Shown: positions 9,880-19,257, counted from the first letter of the stretch. The stretch: DNA of 64,000 nt from Sphingomonas sp. (GCA_017304655.1 JAFKLY010000002.1:771078-835077), one strand, 5' to 3'. Notes: generated from the letters alone by a model not told the origin. Program-made: numbers and translations.

Positions 9880-10787
9880 CGGCGTCTGGCGAGGCGCAGG
9901 CTGTCCCACACGAACAGCGCGAGTGCGGCCCAGATCAGCAGGAAACTTGCCCAGCGACCCGGCGAGAGGTGTTCGCCGAACAGCAGCACGCCGGTCAGGA
10001 ACTGCAGCGAGGGCGCGACATATTGCATGAGGCCGAGCGTGACGAGAGTCAGGTGCCGGGCGGCGCTCGCAAACAGCAGGAGCGGGATCGAGGTGATCGC
10101 TCCCGCGCCAATCAGCGCGATGGTCAGCATGGGCGTGTGACCGAACATCAGCGTGCCTTGTGCTTGATACCAGGCCAGCACGGACAATGCGGGTGGGGCC
10201 AGCAGCATTGTCTCGATCGCGAGGCCAACGGCTGGCGCAACCGGGGTCAGCTTGCGCACGAGGCCATAAAAGGCAAAGCTGAAGGCGAGGCTGAGGCTGA
10301 TCCACAAGGTCTGGATTTCGCCGATCGCCAGGATCGCCACCGCGACACCCGCTATGCCCACTGCTAGGGCCTGGCCGCGTCCCAGTCGCTCCTTGAGCAC
10401 CAGCGTGCCGAGCAGAACATTGACCAGCGGGTTCAGGAAGTAGCCCAGGCTTGCGGCGACGACATGGGCGGTGTTGACCGCCCAGACATAGATCAGCCAG
10501 TTGCCGGCGATCAGCAGCGCGCTGATCGCGAGGGCCAGGAGAATACGGGGCTGGCGCAAGGCTGCGAAGAAAGCCGGAAAGAGCCGGTATGCCGCAAGGA
10601 CGATGGCAAGGAAGGCCACCGACCAAACGATCCGGTGGGCCACCATTTCCACCGGAGGGACAGCGTGGAGCAGCTTGAAATAAATCGGGAGCAGGCCCCA
10701 CAGGGCATAGGCACCCAGGCCGGCAATCAGGCCAGCGCGCTGCTGCCGATGCGCTTCTGTCGCATCAGGAAAGGAAGCGTTCTTCAA
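9876..10787 (-). CDS. rarD: RarD-type EamA transporter
   Basis: The product has 303 aa. RarD hallmarks are GLGAYALWGLLPIYFKLL at the N-terminus, VEMVAHRIVWS, NWLIYVWAVN and a C-terminal FLLIWAALALFVWDS. Ten membrane helices are predicted. The start is taken as TTG at 10787: this codon overlaps the stop of the preceding small gene as TTGA and places residue 1 about 20 codons before the first membrane helix, whereas longer in-frame versions would run far into that gene. The substrate is not known. Confidence 0.87.
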   Translation of the reverse strand: MKNASFPDATEAHRQQRAGLIAGLGAYALWGLLPIYFKLLHAVPPVEMVAHRIVWSVAFLAIVLAAYRLFPAFFAALRQPRILLALAISALLIAGNWLIYVWAVNTAHVVAASLGYFLNPLVNVLLGTLVLKERLGRGQALAVGIAGVAVAILAIGEIQTLWISLSLAFSFAFYGLVRKLTPVAPAVGLAIETMLLAPPALSVLAWYQAQGTLMFGHTPMLTIALIGAGAITSIPLLLFASAARHLTLVTLGLMQYVAPSLQFLTGVLLFGEHLSPGRWASFLLIWAALALFVWDSLRLARRR

Positions 10788-11005
10788 AACAGGCCGCCGC
10801 CGGCCCAGAGCCGCAACATACAGAAAGCCGCGACTGCGAGGCAAAAATTTCGCGCGCCGGTTCCGCTCGAAAACTGCCCGATGAGTGCGCCGAACAGGGC
10901 GATGGGTACGATGAGCCAGTTCAGCCAGCCGAGCAGTGGCAGAATGGCCGGAATGGCGAGGATCAGCGCGACCGTCCCGATCAGGATGGAAAGCAGTGAG
11001 AGCAT
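10784..11005 (-). CDS. Small hydrophobic membrane protein
   Basis: A 73-aa product with almost continuous hydrophobicity: two or three short helices (about 2-20, 22-42 and 52-68) broken by GWLNW and SSGTGARNF. No known domain is recognised. It is the first gene of the three-gene (-) transporter operon; its stop overlaps the TTG start of rarD. That coupling, and the codon use, argue that it is real. Confidence 0.6.
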   Translation of the reverse strand: MLSLLSILIGTVALILAIPAILPLLGWLNWLIVPIALFGALIGQFSSGTGARNFCLAVAAFCMLRLWAGGGLF

Positions 11006-11237
11006 GGGGTTCCCATGGCCGTGACGGGTCGTAATGGCAAGGGTGACGGCCGCCCTTTCGGGGTCGCAAGCGCGAAGGGTCGTCATGCTACCTCAGGCAG
11101 CCTGCTCGACCGCTCGCATCCTCCCGCGCCAGAGCACGGCGCAGAACAGGGTTCGTCATAGGGCAGAAGAGGGCCTGGCCTCCTCGATCCCCGGCGTAAG
11201 AAGGCTGGCTATCCCGTCATGCCGCGCTCGTCGTCCC

Positions 11238-12524
11238 TCAAGCGCCCGCCAGCGCCTGTTCCAGATCGGCGATCAGATCGTTCGGATGCTCGATGCCGAT
11301 CGACAGCCGCACGGTCGATTCGAGCACGCCAATGCGCCCGCGAACATCCGCCGCAACGCCGCTGTGCGTGGTCGTCGCGGGATGACTGGCAAGTGATTCG
11401 GTACCCCCCAGGCTCACCGCCAGCTTGAAGATCTGCAGCGCGTTAAGGAAGCGGAAGGCAGCCGGCTGTCCGCCGACGATGTCGAAGGAAAAAGTCGATC
11501 CGGCACCGGCGCATTGGGCGTGAAACGCTCGCCCCGTCGGCGAAAGCGCATCGACGAACGGCAGGTAGTGGATGTCGCTCACCTTGGGGTGATCGCGCAG
11601 GAACGTCGCAATGGCTGCCGCATTGTCATTGGCGCGCTCCATGCGCAGGCTCAGCGTCTCGAGGCTGCGACCAAGCATCCAGCAGCTATTGGGGTCGAGT
11701 TGCGTGCCGATGGCACTGCGCAGAGCCCGGACCGGGCGCATCAACGCCTTCGATCCCATGGCCGCGCCGGCGATGAGATCCGAATGACCCCCGACATATT
11801 TAGTGAGCGAGTAGAGCGAAATGTCCGCGCCTTGCTCGATCGGTCGCTGGAAGACGGGGCCGAGCAAGGTGTTGTCGCACAGGATGAGCGGGCGCTCGCC
11901 GCCTTGCGCGATGGCGATCTCCTCGGCGATCTGCCGGATCATCGAGATGCGCACCAAGCTGTTGGTCGGGTTGGCCGGCGTTTCGATGAAGATCGCGGCG
12001 ACGCGCCCCTTGCCTTGCGCCTCGCGCGCCGCGATCTCCACACTCGCCTTGTCCACACCATTGGTGAAGCCGACCGATCGGATATCAAGCTTTGCCAATG
12101 TGTTGCCGATCAATGTTTCCGTCCCGCCATAAAGCGGCTGGGAGTGCAGCACCACGTCGCCGGGGCGCAGATAGGCGAGCAGGCTCGTCGTGATCGCTGC
12201 CATGCCGGAGGAGAAAAGAGCGCAGGATTCCGTCCCTTCGTAGACGGCAAGCCGGTCCTCCACGATCTCGCTATTGGGGTGGTTGAAGCGGGAATAGACA
12301 AGACCGGACTCCTGCCCGGCGGGCGGCTCCTTGCGGCCGGAGACATAATCGAAGAAGTCGCGCCCCTCCTCGGCGGAGGTGAAGACGAAGGTGGACGTCA
12401 GGAACACCGGCGGCTTGACCGCGCCTTCTGACAGGGCGGGGTCATAGCCATAGTTGAGCATCTGCGTTTCTGGATGCAGAGCATGCGGGCCGATATGGGT
12501 CTTGCGGGACGATGTCGTGGTCAT
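11238..12524 (-). CDS. Cystathionine gamma-synthase family PLP enzyme
   Basis: A fold-type I PLP enzyme of the Cys/Met metabolism family, 428 aa. The Schiff-base lysine is Lys242 in [11 protein letters not shown]; the cofactor-contacting [15 protein letters not shown] and IETPANPTN blocks are all present. It may be a methionine gamma-lyase, cystathionine gamma-synthase or O-acylhomoserine sulfhydrylase; sequence alone does not separate them. The start at 12524 has GAGGAG eight bases upstream, inside a perfect inverted repeat described separately. An exported RidA gene lies immediately upstream on the same strand. Confidence 0.88.
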   Translation of the reverse strand: MTTTSSRKTHIGPHALHPETQMLNYGYDPALSEGAVKPPVFLTSTFVFTSAEEGRDFFDYVSGRKEPPAGQESGLVYSRFNHPNSEIVEDRLAVYEGTESCALFSSGMAAITTSLLAYLRPGDVVLHSQPLYGGTETLIGNTLAKLDIRSVGFTNGVDKASVEIAAREAQGKGRVAAIFIETPANPTNSLVRISMIRQIAEEIAIAQGGERPLILCDNTLLGPVFQRPIEQGADISLYSLTKYVGGHSDLIAGAAMGSKALMRPVRALRSAIGTQLDPNSCWMLGRSLETLSLRMERANDNAAAIATFLRDHPKVSDIHYLPFVDALSPTGRAFHAQCAGAGSTFSFDIVGGQPAAFRFLNALQIFKLAVSLGGTESLASHPATTTHSGVAADVRGRIGVLESTVRLSIGIEHPNDLIADLEQALAGA

Positions 12525-12558
12525 GGTGCGCTCTCCTCGCACGGGGAACGCGCACCAT
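12523..12558 (-). promoter_or_regulatory. Start-codon hairpin of the PLP-enzyme gene
   Basis: A perfect 9-bp inverted repeat (ATGGTGCGC at 12523-12531 and GCGCACCAT at 12550-12558) encloses an 18-base loop that contains the Shine-Dalgarno sequence GAGGAG. The first two bases of the start codon are in the 3' arm. In the mRNA this would partly sequester the start; as DNA it could equally be an operator for a dimeric repressor. Confidence 0.45.
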
Positions 12559-12618
12559 AGCCGATGGTGCCAGGAAAGCCCAAGCAGGCGGAGTGCCCGG
12601 CTCAGGCTCTCCCCGGCG

Positions 12619-13059
12619 TCAGGGCTTGGGCTTCACTGCCGTGCCCATGATCTCGAAATTGGCATTGCCGAGCAGGCTGCCCGCGCCGATGAAGGCGCGC
12701 GCTGGCAGCTTGTCCTTGAAGTAGGTACGATAGACCTCGTTGAATGCCGCATAGGTCTTGAGGTCGCTGGCGAACACCTGCACCCACACGAGATCCTCCA
12801 TCTTCATGCCGGCTTTTTCGAGCGTGCGTTGCAGGCCGTCCATCAGCAGCTTGGCGCCGGCCTTGGGATCGGTCGGCGGCTTGCCGGTGGCGGGATCATT
12901 GTCGGTCGCGCCGGAGATGTAGAGCGTGTCGCCCGAGAGGACCGCGGAGCTGAACGGCGCACCGGCCCGCGCCGGGAAATAGGTCTTCTCTGCCTGCGCG
13001 GCGGTGGGAACGGCGAGGGCCGCCGCAAGCGCGGCCAAAGCGAGCGAAGGGGACGTCAT
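12619..13059 (-). CDS. Exported RidA/YjgF-family protein
   Basis: The product has 146 aa. Residues 1-23 form a signal peptide (cleavage after AAQA); the rest is a RidA fold with [15 protein letters not shown], the [22 protein letters not shown] helix region and the ligand-site arginine in [10 protein letters not shown]. Cytosolic RidA hydrolyses reactive enamines and imines from PLP enzymes. The signal peptide puts this one in the periplasm, so its substrate may differ. It sits upstream of the PLP-enzyme gene with a 94-bp gap and downstream of murA. Confidence 0.85.
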   Translation of the reverse strand: MTSPSLALAALAAALAVPTAAQAEKTYFPARAGAPFSSAVLSGDTLYISGATDNDPATGKPPTDPKAGAKLLMDGLQRTLEKAGMKMEDLVWVQVFASDLKTYAAFNEVYRTYFKDKLPARAFIGAGSLLGNANFEIMGTAVKPKP

Positions 13060-13166
13060 GCGAACTCCTGTGCCAGTCGATAGGCCAGCCTCAGGTGCGC
13101 TTGGGCGACTGTCAACGATTCCCGCCGGCCAACGTCCCGCAATACGGCAAACGTCCCAGAGCGGCC

Positions 13167-14450
13167 CTAGCCGTCGCTGTCCCGCTCGATGTCCGCACCC
13201 ACGGCGGAGAGCTTCTCCTCCAGCCGCTCATAACCCCGGTCGAGGTGATAGACGCGGTTGACGACCGTCTCGCCGCTCGCGGCCAGCCCGGCGAGGACGA
13301 GGCTCATCGAGGCGCGCAGGTCGGTCGCCATCACCGGCGCGCCGGTGAGGCCCGGCACGCCGCGCACGACGGCGGTGCGGCCATTGACGGTGATGTCCGC
13401 GCCCATGCGCGCCAATTCCGGCACGTGCATGTAGCGGTTCTCGAAGATCGTCTCGGTCAGCACGCTGGCGCCATCGGCCAGCGTAAGCATCGCCATGAAC
13501 TGCGCCTGCATGTCGGTCGGGAAACCGGGGTGGGGGGCCGTGGTCAGAGTCAGCGGCCTGAGCTTGCCGTCCGCTGCGACCTTGATACCGGTCTTGTGCT
13601 CCTCGACATGGATGCCGGCGTCGCGCAGCCCCTTGAGGATGGCGTGCATGTCGTTTGCGTCGGCGCCAATGAGGTCCAGCGAACCGCCGGTGATCGCGGC
13701 GGCGCAGGCGTAGCTGCCCGCCTCGATCCGGTCCGGCATCACCTTGTAGGTCGTGCCGAAGAGGCGCGGCTTGCCGTGGATGACGATACGGTCGGTGCCA
13801 ATGCCCTCGATCTCGCTACCCATGGCGACGAGCAGGCCGCACAGGTCGACGATCTCCGGCTCGCGCGCCGCATTCTCGATCACCGTCTCGCCATTGGCGA
13901 GCGCGGCGGCCATCAGCGTGTTCTCGGTTGCGCCGACCGACGGGAAGGGCAGGGCAACGAGCGCGCCCTTCAGGCCGCCATCTGGCGCCAGCGCGCGGAC
14001 ATAGCCGTTTGCCATCTCGATGGTGGCGCCGAGCGTCTGGAACGCGGCAAGGTGGAAGTCGATCGGCCGGTTGCCGATGGCGCAGCCGCCGGGCAGGGAG
14101 ACGGTCGCCTCGCCGGTGCGCGCCAGCAGCGGACCCAGCACAACGATGGAGGCGCGCATCTTTCGCACGATGTCATAGGGTGCGACCGAGGAAGTGACGC
14201 GCGCAGCCTTGAGCGTCATCACCCGGCCGAAATCTTCCTGCCGCGAGCCTTCAATGGTGGTTGAGACACCAAGCTGATTGAGCAGATGGCCGAAGCTGTC
14301 GACATCCGCCAGTCGGGGCAGATTGCGCAGCGTCACCGGCTCCTCGGTGAGCAGGGCGCAGGGCAGCAGCGTGAGCGCTGCGTTCTTGGCGCCGGAGATG
14401 GTGAGCTTGCCCGAGAGCGGCTTGCCGCCGCGAATGACGATGCGATCCAT
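13167..14450 (-). CDS. murA: UDP-N-acetylglucosamine 1-carboxyvinyltransferase
   Basis: The product has 427 aa and transfers enolpyruvate from PEP to UDP-GlcNAc, the first committed step of peptidoglycan synthesis and the target of fosfomycin. Lys22 and Asn23 (SGAKNAAL) and the active-site Cys123 ([16 protein letters not shown]) are present, so it is predicted to be fosfomycin-sensitive. Two inside-out alpha/beta domains are seen at normal length. It is separated by about 60 bases from the HNH gene upstream and about 110 from RidA downstream. Confidence 0.97.
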   Translation of the reverse strand: MDRIVIRGGKPLSGKLTISGAKNAALTLLPCALLTEEPVTLRNLPRLADVDSFGHLLNQLGVSTTIEGSRQEDFGRVMTLKAARVTSSVAPYDIVRKMRASIVVLGPLLARTGEATVSLPGGCAIGNRPIDFHLAAFQTLGATIEMANGYVRALAPDGGLKGALVALPFPSVGATENTLMAAALANGETVIENAAREPEIVDLCGLLVAMGSEIEGIGTDRIVIHGKPRLFGTTYKVMPDRIEAGSYACAAAITGGSLDLIGADANDMHAILKGLRDAGIHVEEHKTGIKVAADGKLRPLTLTTAPHPGFPTDMQAQFMAMLTLADGASVLTETIFENRYMHVPELARMGADITVNGRTAVVRGVPGLTGAPVMATDLRASMSLVLAGLAASGETVVNRVYHLDRGYERLEEKLSAVGADIERDSDG

Positions 14451-14509
14451 CGGCGCTTCTTAGCGAGTGGGCCGACGTGTGCAAGAGGGGCAAAAGGGCG
14501 GCGGGGCGC

Positions 14510-15076
14510 TCAGGCCAGTAGCTCGACATCCCAATAGAGCCAGTCATGCCAGCTCTGGTGAAGGTAATTGGGCGGGAAGGCGCGGCCATGGTCCTGGAGC
14601 TGCCAGCTTGTCGGGCGGATCGGCATTTCGCGCAGCGGCATGGCGGCCTCGCGCGGGGTGCGGCCGCCCTTCTTGAGGTTGCAGGGCGAGCAGGCGGTGG
14701 CGACATTCTCCCAGGTGGTGCGTCCGCCAGCGCGGCGCGGCACGACATGGTCGAAGGTCAGATCCTTGGTCGATCCGCAATATTGGCAGGAGAATTTGTC
14801 GCGCAGGAACAGGTTGAACCGCGTGAAGGCGGGGTGCTCGCTGGGGCGCACATATTGCTTCAGCGCGATCACCGAGGGGATCTGCATCTGGAAGCTGGGC
14901 GAATGCACCTCGCGCTCATAGCTGGCGATGATGTCCACCCGATCCAAAAAAACCGCCTTGATGGCGGTTTGCCAGGGCCAGAGGCTCAGCGGATAATAGG
15001 AAAGCGGTGTGTAGTCGGCGTTGAGAACCAGCGCCGGGCAGTTTTCAGGATGGCGTATTCGATCGGGATGATACAT
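14510..15076 (-). CDS. HNH endonuclease family protein
   Basis: The product has 188 aa. The C-terminal half carries an HNH nuclease domain with a structural zinc site: CQYCG near residue 97, the catalytic DHVVPRRAGG, ENVATACSPCN and NLKKGG. The N-terminal half begins PALVLNADYTPLSYYPLSLWPWQTA, a conserved block of a housekeeping bacterial HNH family whose biological role is unknown; it is not a restriction enzyme of known specificity. It lies divergent to gluQRS. Confidence 0.85.
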   Translation of the reverse strand: MYHPDRIRHPENCPALVLNADYTPLSYYPLSLWPWQTAIKAVFLDRVDIIASYEREVHSPSFQMQIPSVIALKQYVRPSEHPAFTRFNLFLRDKFSCQYCGSTKDLTFDHVVPRRAGGRTTWENVATACSPCNLKKGGRTPREAAMPLREMPIRPTSWQLQDHGRAFPPNYLHQSWHDWLYWDVELLA

Positions 15077-15173
15077 GCGCGCTCGTGCCCCTTTCGGTTT
15101 CGCCGCACTCTCTTCAAGAGAAGCGTGACGTCCTCATGACAGCAGAGACGGCGACTTCTCGTCAAGAGCTAGT

Positions 15174-16064
15174 ATGAGTCAAATTGAGTCTCCACGACAT
15201 CTGGTGACACGCTTCGCCCCCAGCCCGACCGGCCGGCTCCACATAGGCCATGGCTGGTCTGCCTTGCAGGCGCATGATCTTGCGCGGGAAAGTGGCGGGA
15301 GGTTCCTGCTGCGCATCGAGGATACGGACATCACGCGATGCCGCGAAGACTATACACAAGGCATCTATGAGGACCTCCACTGGCTTGGCCTGAGCTGGGA
15401 TGGACTCATGATCCAGTCCGCGCGCCTGCCGGCCTATGACGCGGCGCTGGAGGCGTTGAAGGCGCAGGGCCTGGCCTATCCCTGTTTCTGCACGCGCGGC
15501 GACATCGCGCGTGAAGTGGCGGCGAGTCTGCATGCGCCGCATGGCGCCGATGGGCCGCTCTATCCGGGCACCTGCCGGCGGTTGGGCGGTGATGAGCGCG
15601 CGCAGCGGATCGCGGCGGGGCAGACGCATAGCTGGCGGTTGGACATGGGTGCGGCGCTGGCGCGCACTAGCCCGCTCGTCTGGCACGACGCAACCGCCGG
15701 TGCCGTGCCTGTCGATCCTGATGCGCTGGGCGACCTCATCCTCAAGGGCAAGGATCGTCCGGCGAGCTATCATCTTGCGGTCGTTGTCGACGATGCCGCG
15801 CAGGGTGTCACGGATGTCGTTCGCGGGCTGGACGTGTTCGCCTCGACTCATGCGCATCGCACGCTTCAGGCGCTGCTGGGGCTCCCATCGCCTTTCTACC
15901 GGCATCACCGGCTGGTGGTGGATGCCCAGGCCAAGCGGCTGGCCAAGCGGGCGGCAGGGCTCTCCCTCGCGGAACTGCGCGCGGCAGGGTGGAGCGGGCC
16001 GGACCTGGCGGACGATCTGCGCGCCGGTCGCTTTCCGGTTGGAATCGCGCTTGGGGAGGACTAG
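15174..16064 (+). CDS. gluQ: Glutamyl-Q tRNA(Asp) synthetase
   Basis: A truncated class I glutamyl-tRNA synthetase paralogue of 296 aa that places glutamate on queuosine-34 of tRNA-Asp. The HIGH motif is HIGH in RFAPSPTGRLHIGHG; the KMSKS counterpart is KRLAKR near residue 247. The zinc-binding CFC...YPGTC cysteines typical of GluQRS are present. There is no anticodon-binding domain, as expected. QueA, encoded at 34812-35837, makes the queuosine precursor that this enzyme's product depends on. Confidence 0.92.
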   Translation: MSQIESPRHLVTRFAPSPTGRLHIGHGWSALQAHDLARESGGRFLLRIEDTDITRCREDYTQGIYEDLHWLGLSWDGLMIQSARLPAYDAALEALKAQGLAYPCFCTRGDIAREVAASLHAPHGADGPLYPGTCRRLGGDERAQRIAAGQTHSWRLDMGAALARTSPLVWHDATAGAVPVDPDALGDLILKGKDRPASYHLAVVVDDAAQGVTDVVRGLDVFASTHAHRTLQALLGLPSPFYRHHRLVVDAQAKRLAKRAAGLSLAELRAAGWSGPDLADDLRAGRFPVGIALGED

Positions 16065-16088
16065 AGCGGCGCGAAGGAGAACAGAGCC

Positions 16089-16325
16089 ATGAGCAATGCC
16101 TTTTTCGTCATCCTGCTGATCCTCGCCATGATCGGCGCGCTTGTGATGCTGGTGCGCGGTATCGTCACGTTTCTCAAGACGACGGAAGCCGATCTGAAAG
16201 GCGATGGCGTTGGTCCCAGCCAGTCGAGCCTGCGGCAGAACAAGATGATGATGGGCCGCGTGACCTTTCAGGCGCTCGCCATCCTCATCGTTGCCCTGCT
16301 GCTCATGATGAACGGCGGCAAGTAA
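16089..16325 (+). CDS. Twin-transmembrane HIG1-domain protein
   Basis: A 78-aa protein with two membrane helices (about 4-28 and 56-75) and a basic loop containing RQNKMMMGRVTFQ, which matches the HIG1 (hypoxia-induced gene) domain in which a conserved QxRMxxRVxxQ-like motif sits before the second helix. Relatives associate with cytochrome oxidase in mitochondria and some proteobacteria. It lies 24 bases after gluQ, probably co-transcribed; a GAAGGAG ribosome-binding site is present. Confidence 0.8.
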   Translation: MSNAFFVILLILAMIGALVMLVRGIVTFLKTTEADLKGDGVGPSQSSLRQNKMMMGRVTFQALAILIVALLLMMNGGK

Positions 16326-16405
16326 GCGCGTTGTTCAATCAATCTGCGCAAGAACAATATTTTACGCGGAATACTTAAAATAATTCCAAGTTTTGCCGCT
16401 GCACG

Positions 16406-16933
16406 TCAGTCGCTGCAACGCACCCGTTTTGTGTCGTCCAGACGCAGCGTGTTCCCATCCGCCGAAAGCGTGAGGGTGGCGCTGCTCATCCAGGTATCGC
16501 CTTCTCCGCTATAGGTCGCGTTCACGCGGATGCTGCGCGGCGAGAGCGGCTTGACGGTCATCACCTGGCCCACGCTTTCATAGAAGACCAGGCGGTCGGC
16601 GGAGATGGCGAGCGCCATGTCGTTGCCCGGCTTGCCGCATGTGCTCCGGCTGCCGGACCATGTGCCGCGGAAGGCGACGGGAATGGTCGTCGCCGGACCC
16701 TGTGCGCCCGCTGGTTGCCCCGGGAGGCGGTCAGGCCGATTCTCCGGCGCGGACACGGGGCCCTCATCGCCCTCCGGCGCCTCGTTCAAGGCCTCGTCGC
16801 GCGCGCTCTCATCGAGTGCGACGTTGAGGCCGGAGCCTTCGTTGCGTCTCTCCGGCTCCTGCGAGCAGCCGCCCAGCAGGGCAGCAGCGAGCGCGATCAA
16901 GGGGGCGGCGCGGCAAGTGGCGTGACGGATCAT
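16406..16933 (-). CDS. Putative lipoprotein of unknown function
   Basis: The product has 175 aa. The signal peptide ends in a lipobox LLGGC, so lipidation near residue 23 is predicted. An acidic linker (about 30-80) precedes a small C-terminal beta domain starting VAFRGTWSGSRSTCGKPGND, with paired cysteines and a closing VRCSD. No family is recognised. The start at 16933 was preferred because it is the first ATG giving a normal signal peptide; an in-frame ATG further upstream would bury it. Confidence 0.7.
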   Translation of the reverse strand: MIRHATCRAAPLIALAAALLGGCSQEPERRNEGSGLNVALDESARDEALNEAPEGDEGPVSAPENRPDRLPGQPAGAQGPATTIPVAFRGTWSGSRSTCGKPGNDMALAISADRLVFYESVGQVMTVKPLSPRSIRVNATYSGEGDTWMSSATLTLSADGNTLRLDDTKRVRCSD

Positions 16934-17055
16934 CCTAATCTCCCGGACTAACCGATGGGACAAACAGATGATCGGCGCAATGGGTTGCCGGCATTTGCGC
17001 GACTCCAAGCCCATGCTATGGGGGACGCCCATTAGCGCATAGGACAGATTTCGCG

Positions 17056-18321
17056 ATGAACGACCTGACGCAGACGCCCGAGATGCTGATCGCCACCATG
17101 GGTGCGCGGGCGCGCCGCGCCGCCGCCGAGATGGCGCTGGCGCCGAGCGAGCAGAAGGCGCAGGCGCTCATCGCCGCCGCCAAGTCACTGCGGGAGTCGA
17201 CGAGCAAGATCATCCTGGCCAACCGCACGGACATGGAGCGGGGCGCCGCCAATGGCCTGTCGTCTGCCATGCTGGATCGGTTGCGGCTGGACGAAGGGCG
17301 GATTGCGGCCGTCGCCGACGCGGTGGAGCAGGTCGCGACGCTCGCCGATCCGGTCGGCCAGACGATCGACGAGACGGTGCGCCCCAATGGCCTGGTCCTG
17401 CGGCGCGTGCGCGTGCCGCTCGGCGTCATCGGTATCATCTACGAGAGCCGGCCCAATGTGACGGCGGATGCCGCCGCGCTTGGCCTGCGCTCGGGCAATG
17501 CGGTGATTCTGCGGGGCGGATCGGAAGCGGTGGAGAGCAACCGCGCGATCCACGCCGCCATGGTGAAAGGCATTACCGAAGCTGGGCTGCCGGCCGATGC
17601 CGTGCAGTATGTGCCGACGACCGACCGCGCCGCGGTTGGCGCCATGCTGCGCGCGGTGGGGCTTATCGACATCATCGTGCCGCGCGGGGGGAAGAGCCTT
17701 GTCGCGCGTGTGCAGGAGGAAGCGCGGGTGCCGGTGCTCGCCCATCTGGATGGCATCTGCCACACCTATGTCCATGCCGCGGCAGACCCGCAGATGGCGC
17801 GCGACGTGGTCGTCAACGCCAAGATGCGCCGCACAGGGATTTGCGGCGCGATGGAGACGCTGCTGATCGACCGCGCCTTTCCGCAGCCCGAGGCACTGAT
17901 CGGGGCATTGATCGACGCACGCTGCGAAGTGCGGGGCGACGAGGCGGTGCGCAAGCTCGATGACCGCGCAGAGCCGGCTGAAGCGGGCGACTGGGATACC
18001 GAATATCTCGACGCCATCGTCTCCGCGCGAATCGTGGACGGGCTGGACGACGCGCTGGCGCACATCGCCGCTCATGGCAGCCATCATACCGATGCGATCA
18101 TTACGGCCGATGCCGCCGTGGCCGAGCAGTTCCTCAACCGCTGCGACAGCGCCATCGTGATGTGGAATGCCTCGACCCAGTTCGCCGATGGCGGCGAGTT
18201 TGGTCTCGGCGCGGAGATCGGCATCTCCACCGGGCGCATGCACGCCCGCGGCCCGGTCGCACTCGAAGGGCTCACCACCTACAAGTGGGTCGTGCGGGGC
18301 AGCGGCCAGACACGGCCCTGA
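17056..18321 (+). CDS. proA: Gamma-glutamyl phosphate reductase
   Basis: This NADPH-dependent enzyme of 421 aa makes glutamate-5-semialdehyde in proline synthesis. The aldehyde-dehydrogenase fold shows PLGVIGIIYESRPNVT, the nucleotide-binding GGSEAVESN and the catalytic Cys263 in RRTGICGAMETLL. Length is normal. proB is not in the window. A lipoprotein gene follows within nine bases. Confidence 0.96.
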   Translation: MNDLTQTPEMLIATMGARARRAAAEMALAPSEQKAQALIAAAKSLRESTSKIILANRTDMERGAANGLSSAMLDRLRLDEGRIAAVADAVEQVATLADPVGQTIDETVRPNGLVLRRVRVPLGVIGIIYESRPNVTADAAALGLRSGNAVILRGGSEAVESNRAIHAAMVKGITEAGLPADAVQYVPTTDRAAVGAMLRAVGLIDIIVPRGGKSLVARVQEEARVPVLAHLDGICHTYVHAAADPQMARDVVVNAKMRRTGICGAMETLLIDRAFPQPEALIGALIDARCEVRGDEAVRKLDDRAEPAEAGDWDTEYLDAIVSARIVDGLDDALAHIAAHGSHHTDAIITADAAVAEQFLNRCDSAIVMWNASTQFADGGEFGLGAEIGISTGRMHARGPVALEGLTTYKWVVRGSGQTRP

Positions 18322-18329
18322 GGCAGACC

Positions 18330-18863
18330 ATGCGCATGACATTGCCCGGGTCCCGTGCCGCCGCGCTGGCCGGTTTCGTCCTGCTGGCCGGCTGTCAGGC
18401 CGTCCCGCCGCCGAAGGTCGCGCCGCCGCCGCCAGCGCCCATCGCGCCGCCACCGGTCGCGGTGGCGAGGCCGGCCTTGCCCTGGGATGTTGCGCCGGTC
18501 GAGCCGGGGGACTGGTCCTATCGCAAGGACGGCGCGAACAGCACCGCCTCCTTCGCGCGGCCGGGCGACGCTGTGCTGGCGACCGTGAATTGCCGGGCTG
18601 CCACGCGCCAGGTTGCTTTCAGCCTCGCTATACCTGCCTCGTCGCCGACGATCCGCACGAGCTATGGTGCGTTGAGCTGGCCGTTGGTGGCTGATCCGGC
18701 CAATCGCGCGATGCAGGTCGCGGTGCGCCCGGCGAGCGACAATGGCTTTGACTGGATCGCCTATTCGCGCGGGCGCATCGGCATCGAGAGCGGGGGGCAA
18801 CTGACGTTGGTTCTGCCCGTTGAAGCAGAAATCGCGCGCGTCGTGGAGGACTGCCGGAACTGA
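18330..18863 (+). CDS. Putative lipoprotein, proA-distal
   Basis: The product has 177 aa. The signal peptide carries the lipobox LLAGC (Cys near residue 22) and is followed by a Pro/Ala-rich tether (about 25-50) and a beta-rich C-terminal domain with two cysteines (VNCRAATRQ and VEDCRN). Family unknown. The start at 18330 lies eight bases after the proA stop; the frame remains open upstream into proA, but that part would precede the signal peptide. Confidence 0.7.
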   Translation: MRMTLPGSRAAALAGFVLLAGCQAVPPPKVAPPPPAPIAPPPVAVARPALPWDVAPVEPGDWSYRKDGANSTASFARPGDAVLATVNCRAATRQVAFSLAIPASSPTIRTSYGALSWPLVADPANRAMQVAVRPASDNGFDWIAYSRGRIGIESGGQLTLVLPVEAEIARVVEDCRN

Positions 18864-19257
18864 GCCTTTCCGGCGGTTCGCGTCTGATTTGCGCGGACGA
18901 GAGAGTATGATTCGAAAAAAGAAAAATACAAGTCTTGTTCGCAAGCGCGGAATGAATCACACCTAAGCCATCGCAGGGACAAACGGCTTCCAGCCACCCC
19001 CGTGATCCGATGTCTCATGGTTCAGCAATGGGGTCGGTCAAGTCCGTTCGGGGAGCCTGCCGCTAAAGTTTGGCGGCGGGTCGCGCGAGGGCCTCTTCAG
19101 GGAGGTGCGTAACGCGGCGTAAATCCCCGGGTGGCGGCACTTCCGGCCGCTGACCATGCTGATGGGCCGCTCGGCGCCTCCGCAAGGTGGAGGTTCCGGC
19201 GGCCCCTCTCATTTATGCGTTGCTTGATCCCGTCGCCAAAGGCGTGTGGCGGTAAGA
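18864..19257. other. Intergenic region between convergent genes
   Basis: Nearly 400 bases lie between the ends of the lipoprotein and acetyltransferase genes. No coding frame with convincing codon use is seen. The first 150 bases are relatively A/T-rich; the remainder carries the structured RNA candidate described separately. Confidence 0.6.
19023..19205 (+). ncRNA. Candidate structured noncoding RNA
   Basis: Several nested pairings fit one fold: 19023-19027 with 19157-19161 (CAGCA/TGCTG), 19036-19040 with 19151-19155 (GGTCA/TGACC) and 19049-19054 with 19124-19129 (CGGGGA/TCCCCG). Inside are the local hairpins 19056-19063/19073-19080, 19092-19095/19102-19105 and 19134-19138/19146-19150. A strong GC hairpin (19164-19170 with 19199-19205) then precedes CCTCTCATTTAT and could terminate a + strand transcript. 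It does not match my recollection of 6S, SRP, RNase P or tmRNA cores. Strand is inferred from the terminator-like end only. Confidence 0.4.

Noticed and set aside
19023..19205. 6S, SRP, RNase P or tmRNA gene, or cobalamin riboswitch
   Set aside because: Core motifs of these families were looked for on both strands and not found, and no gene lies downstream in the right direction for a riboswitch.
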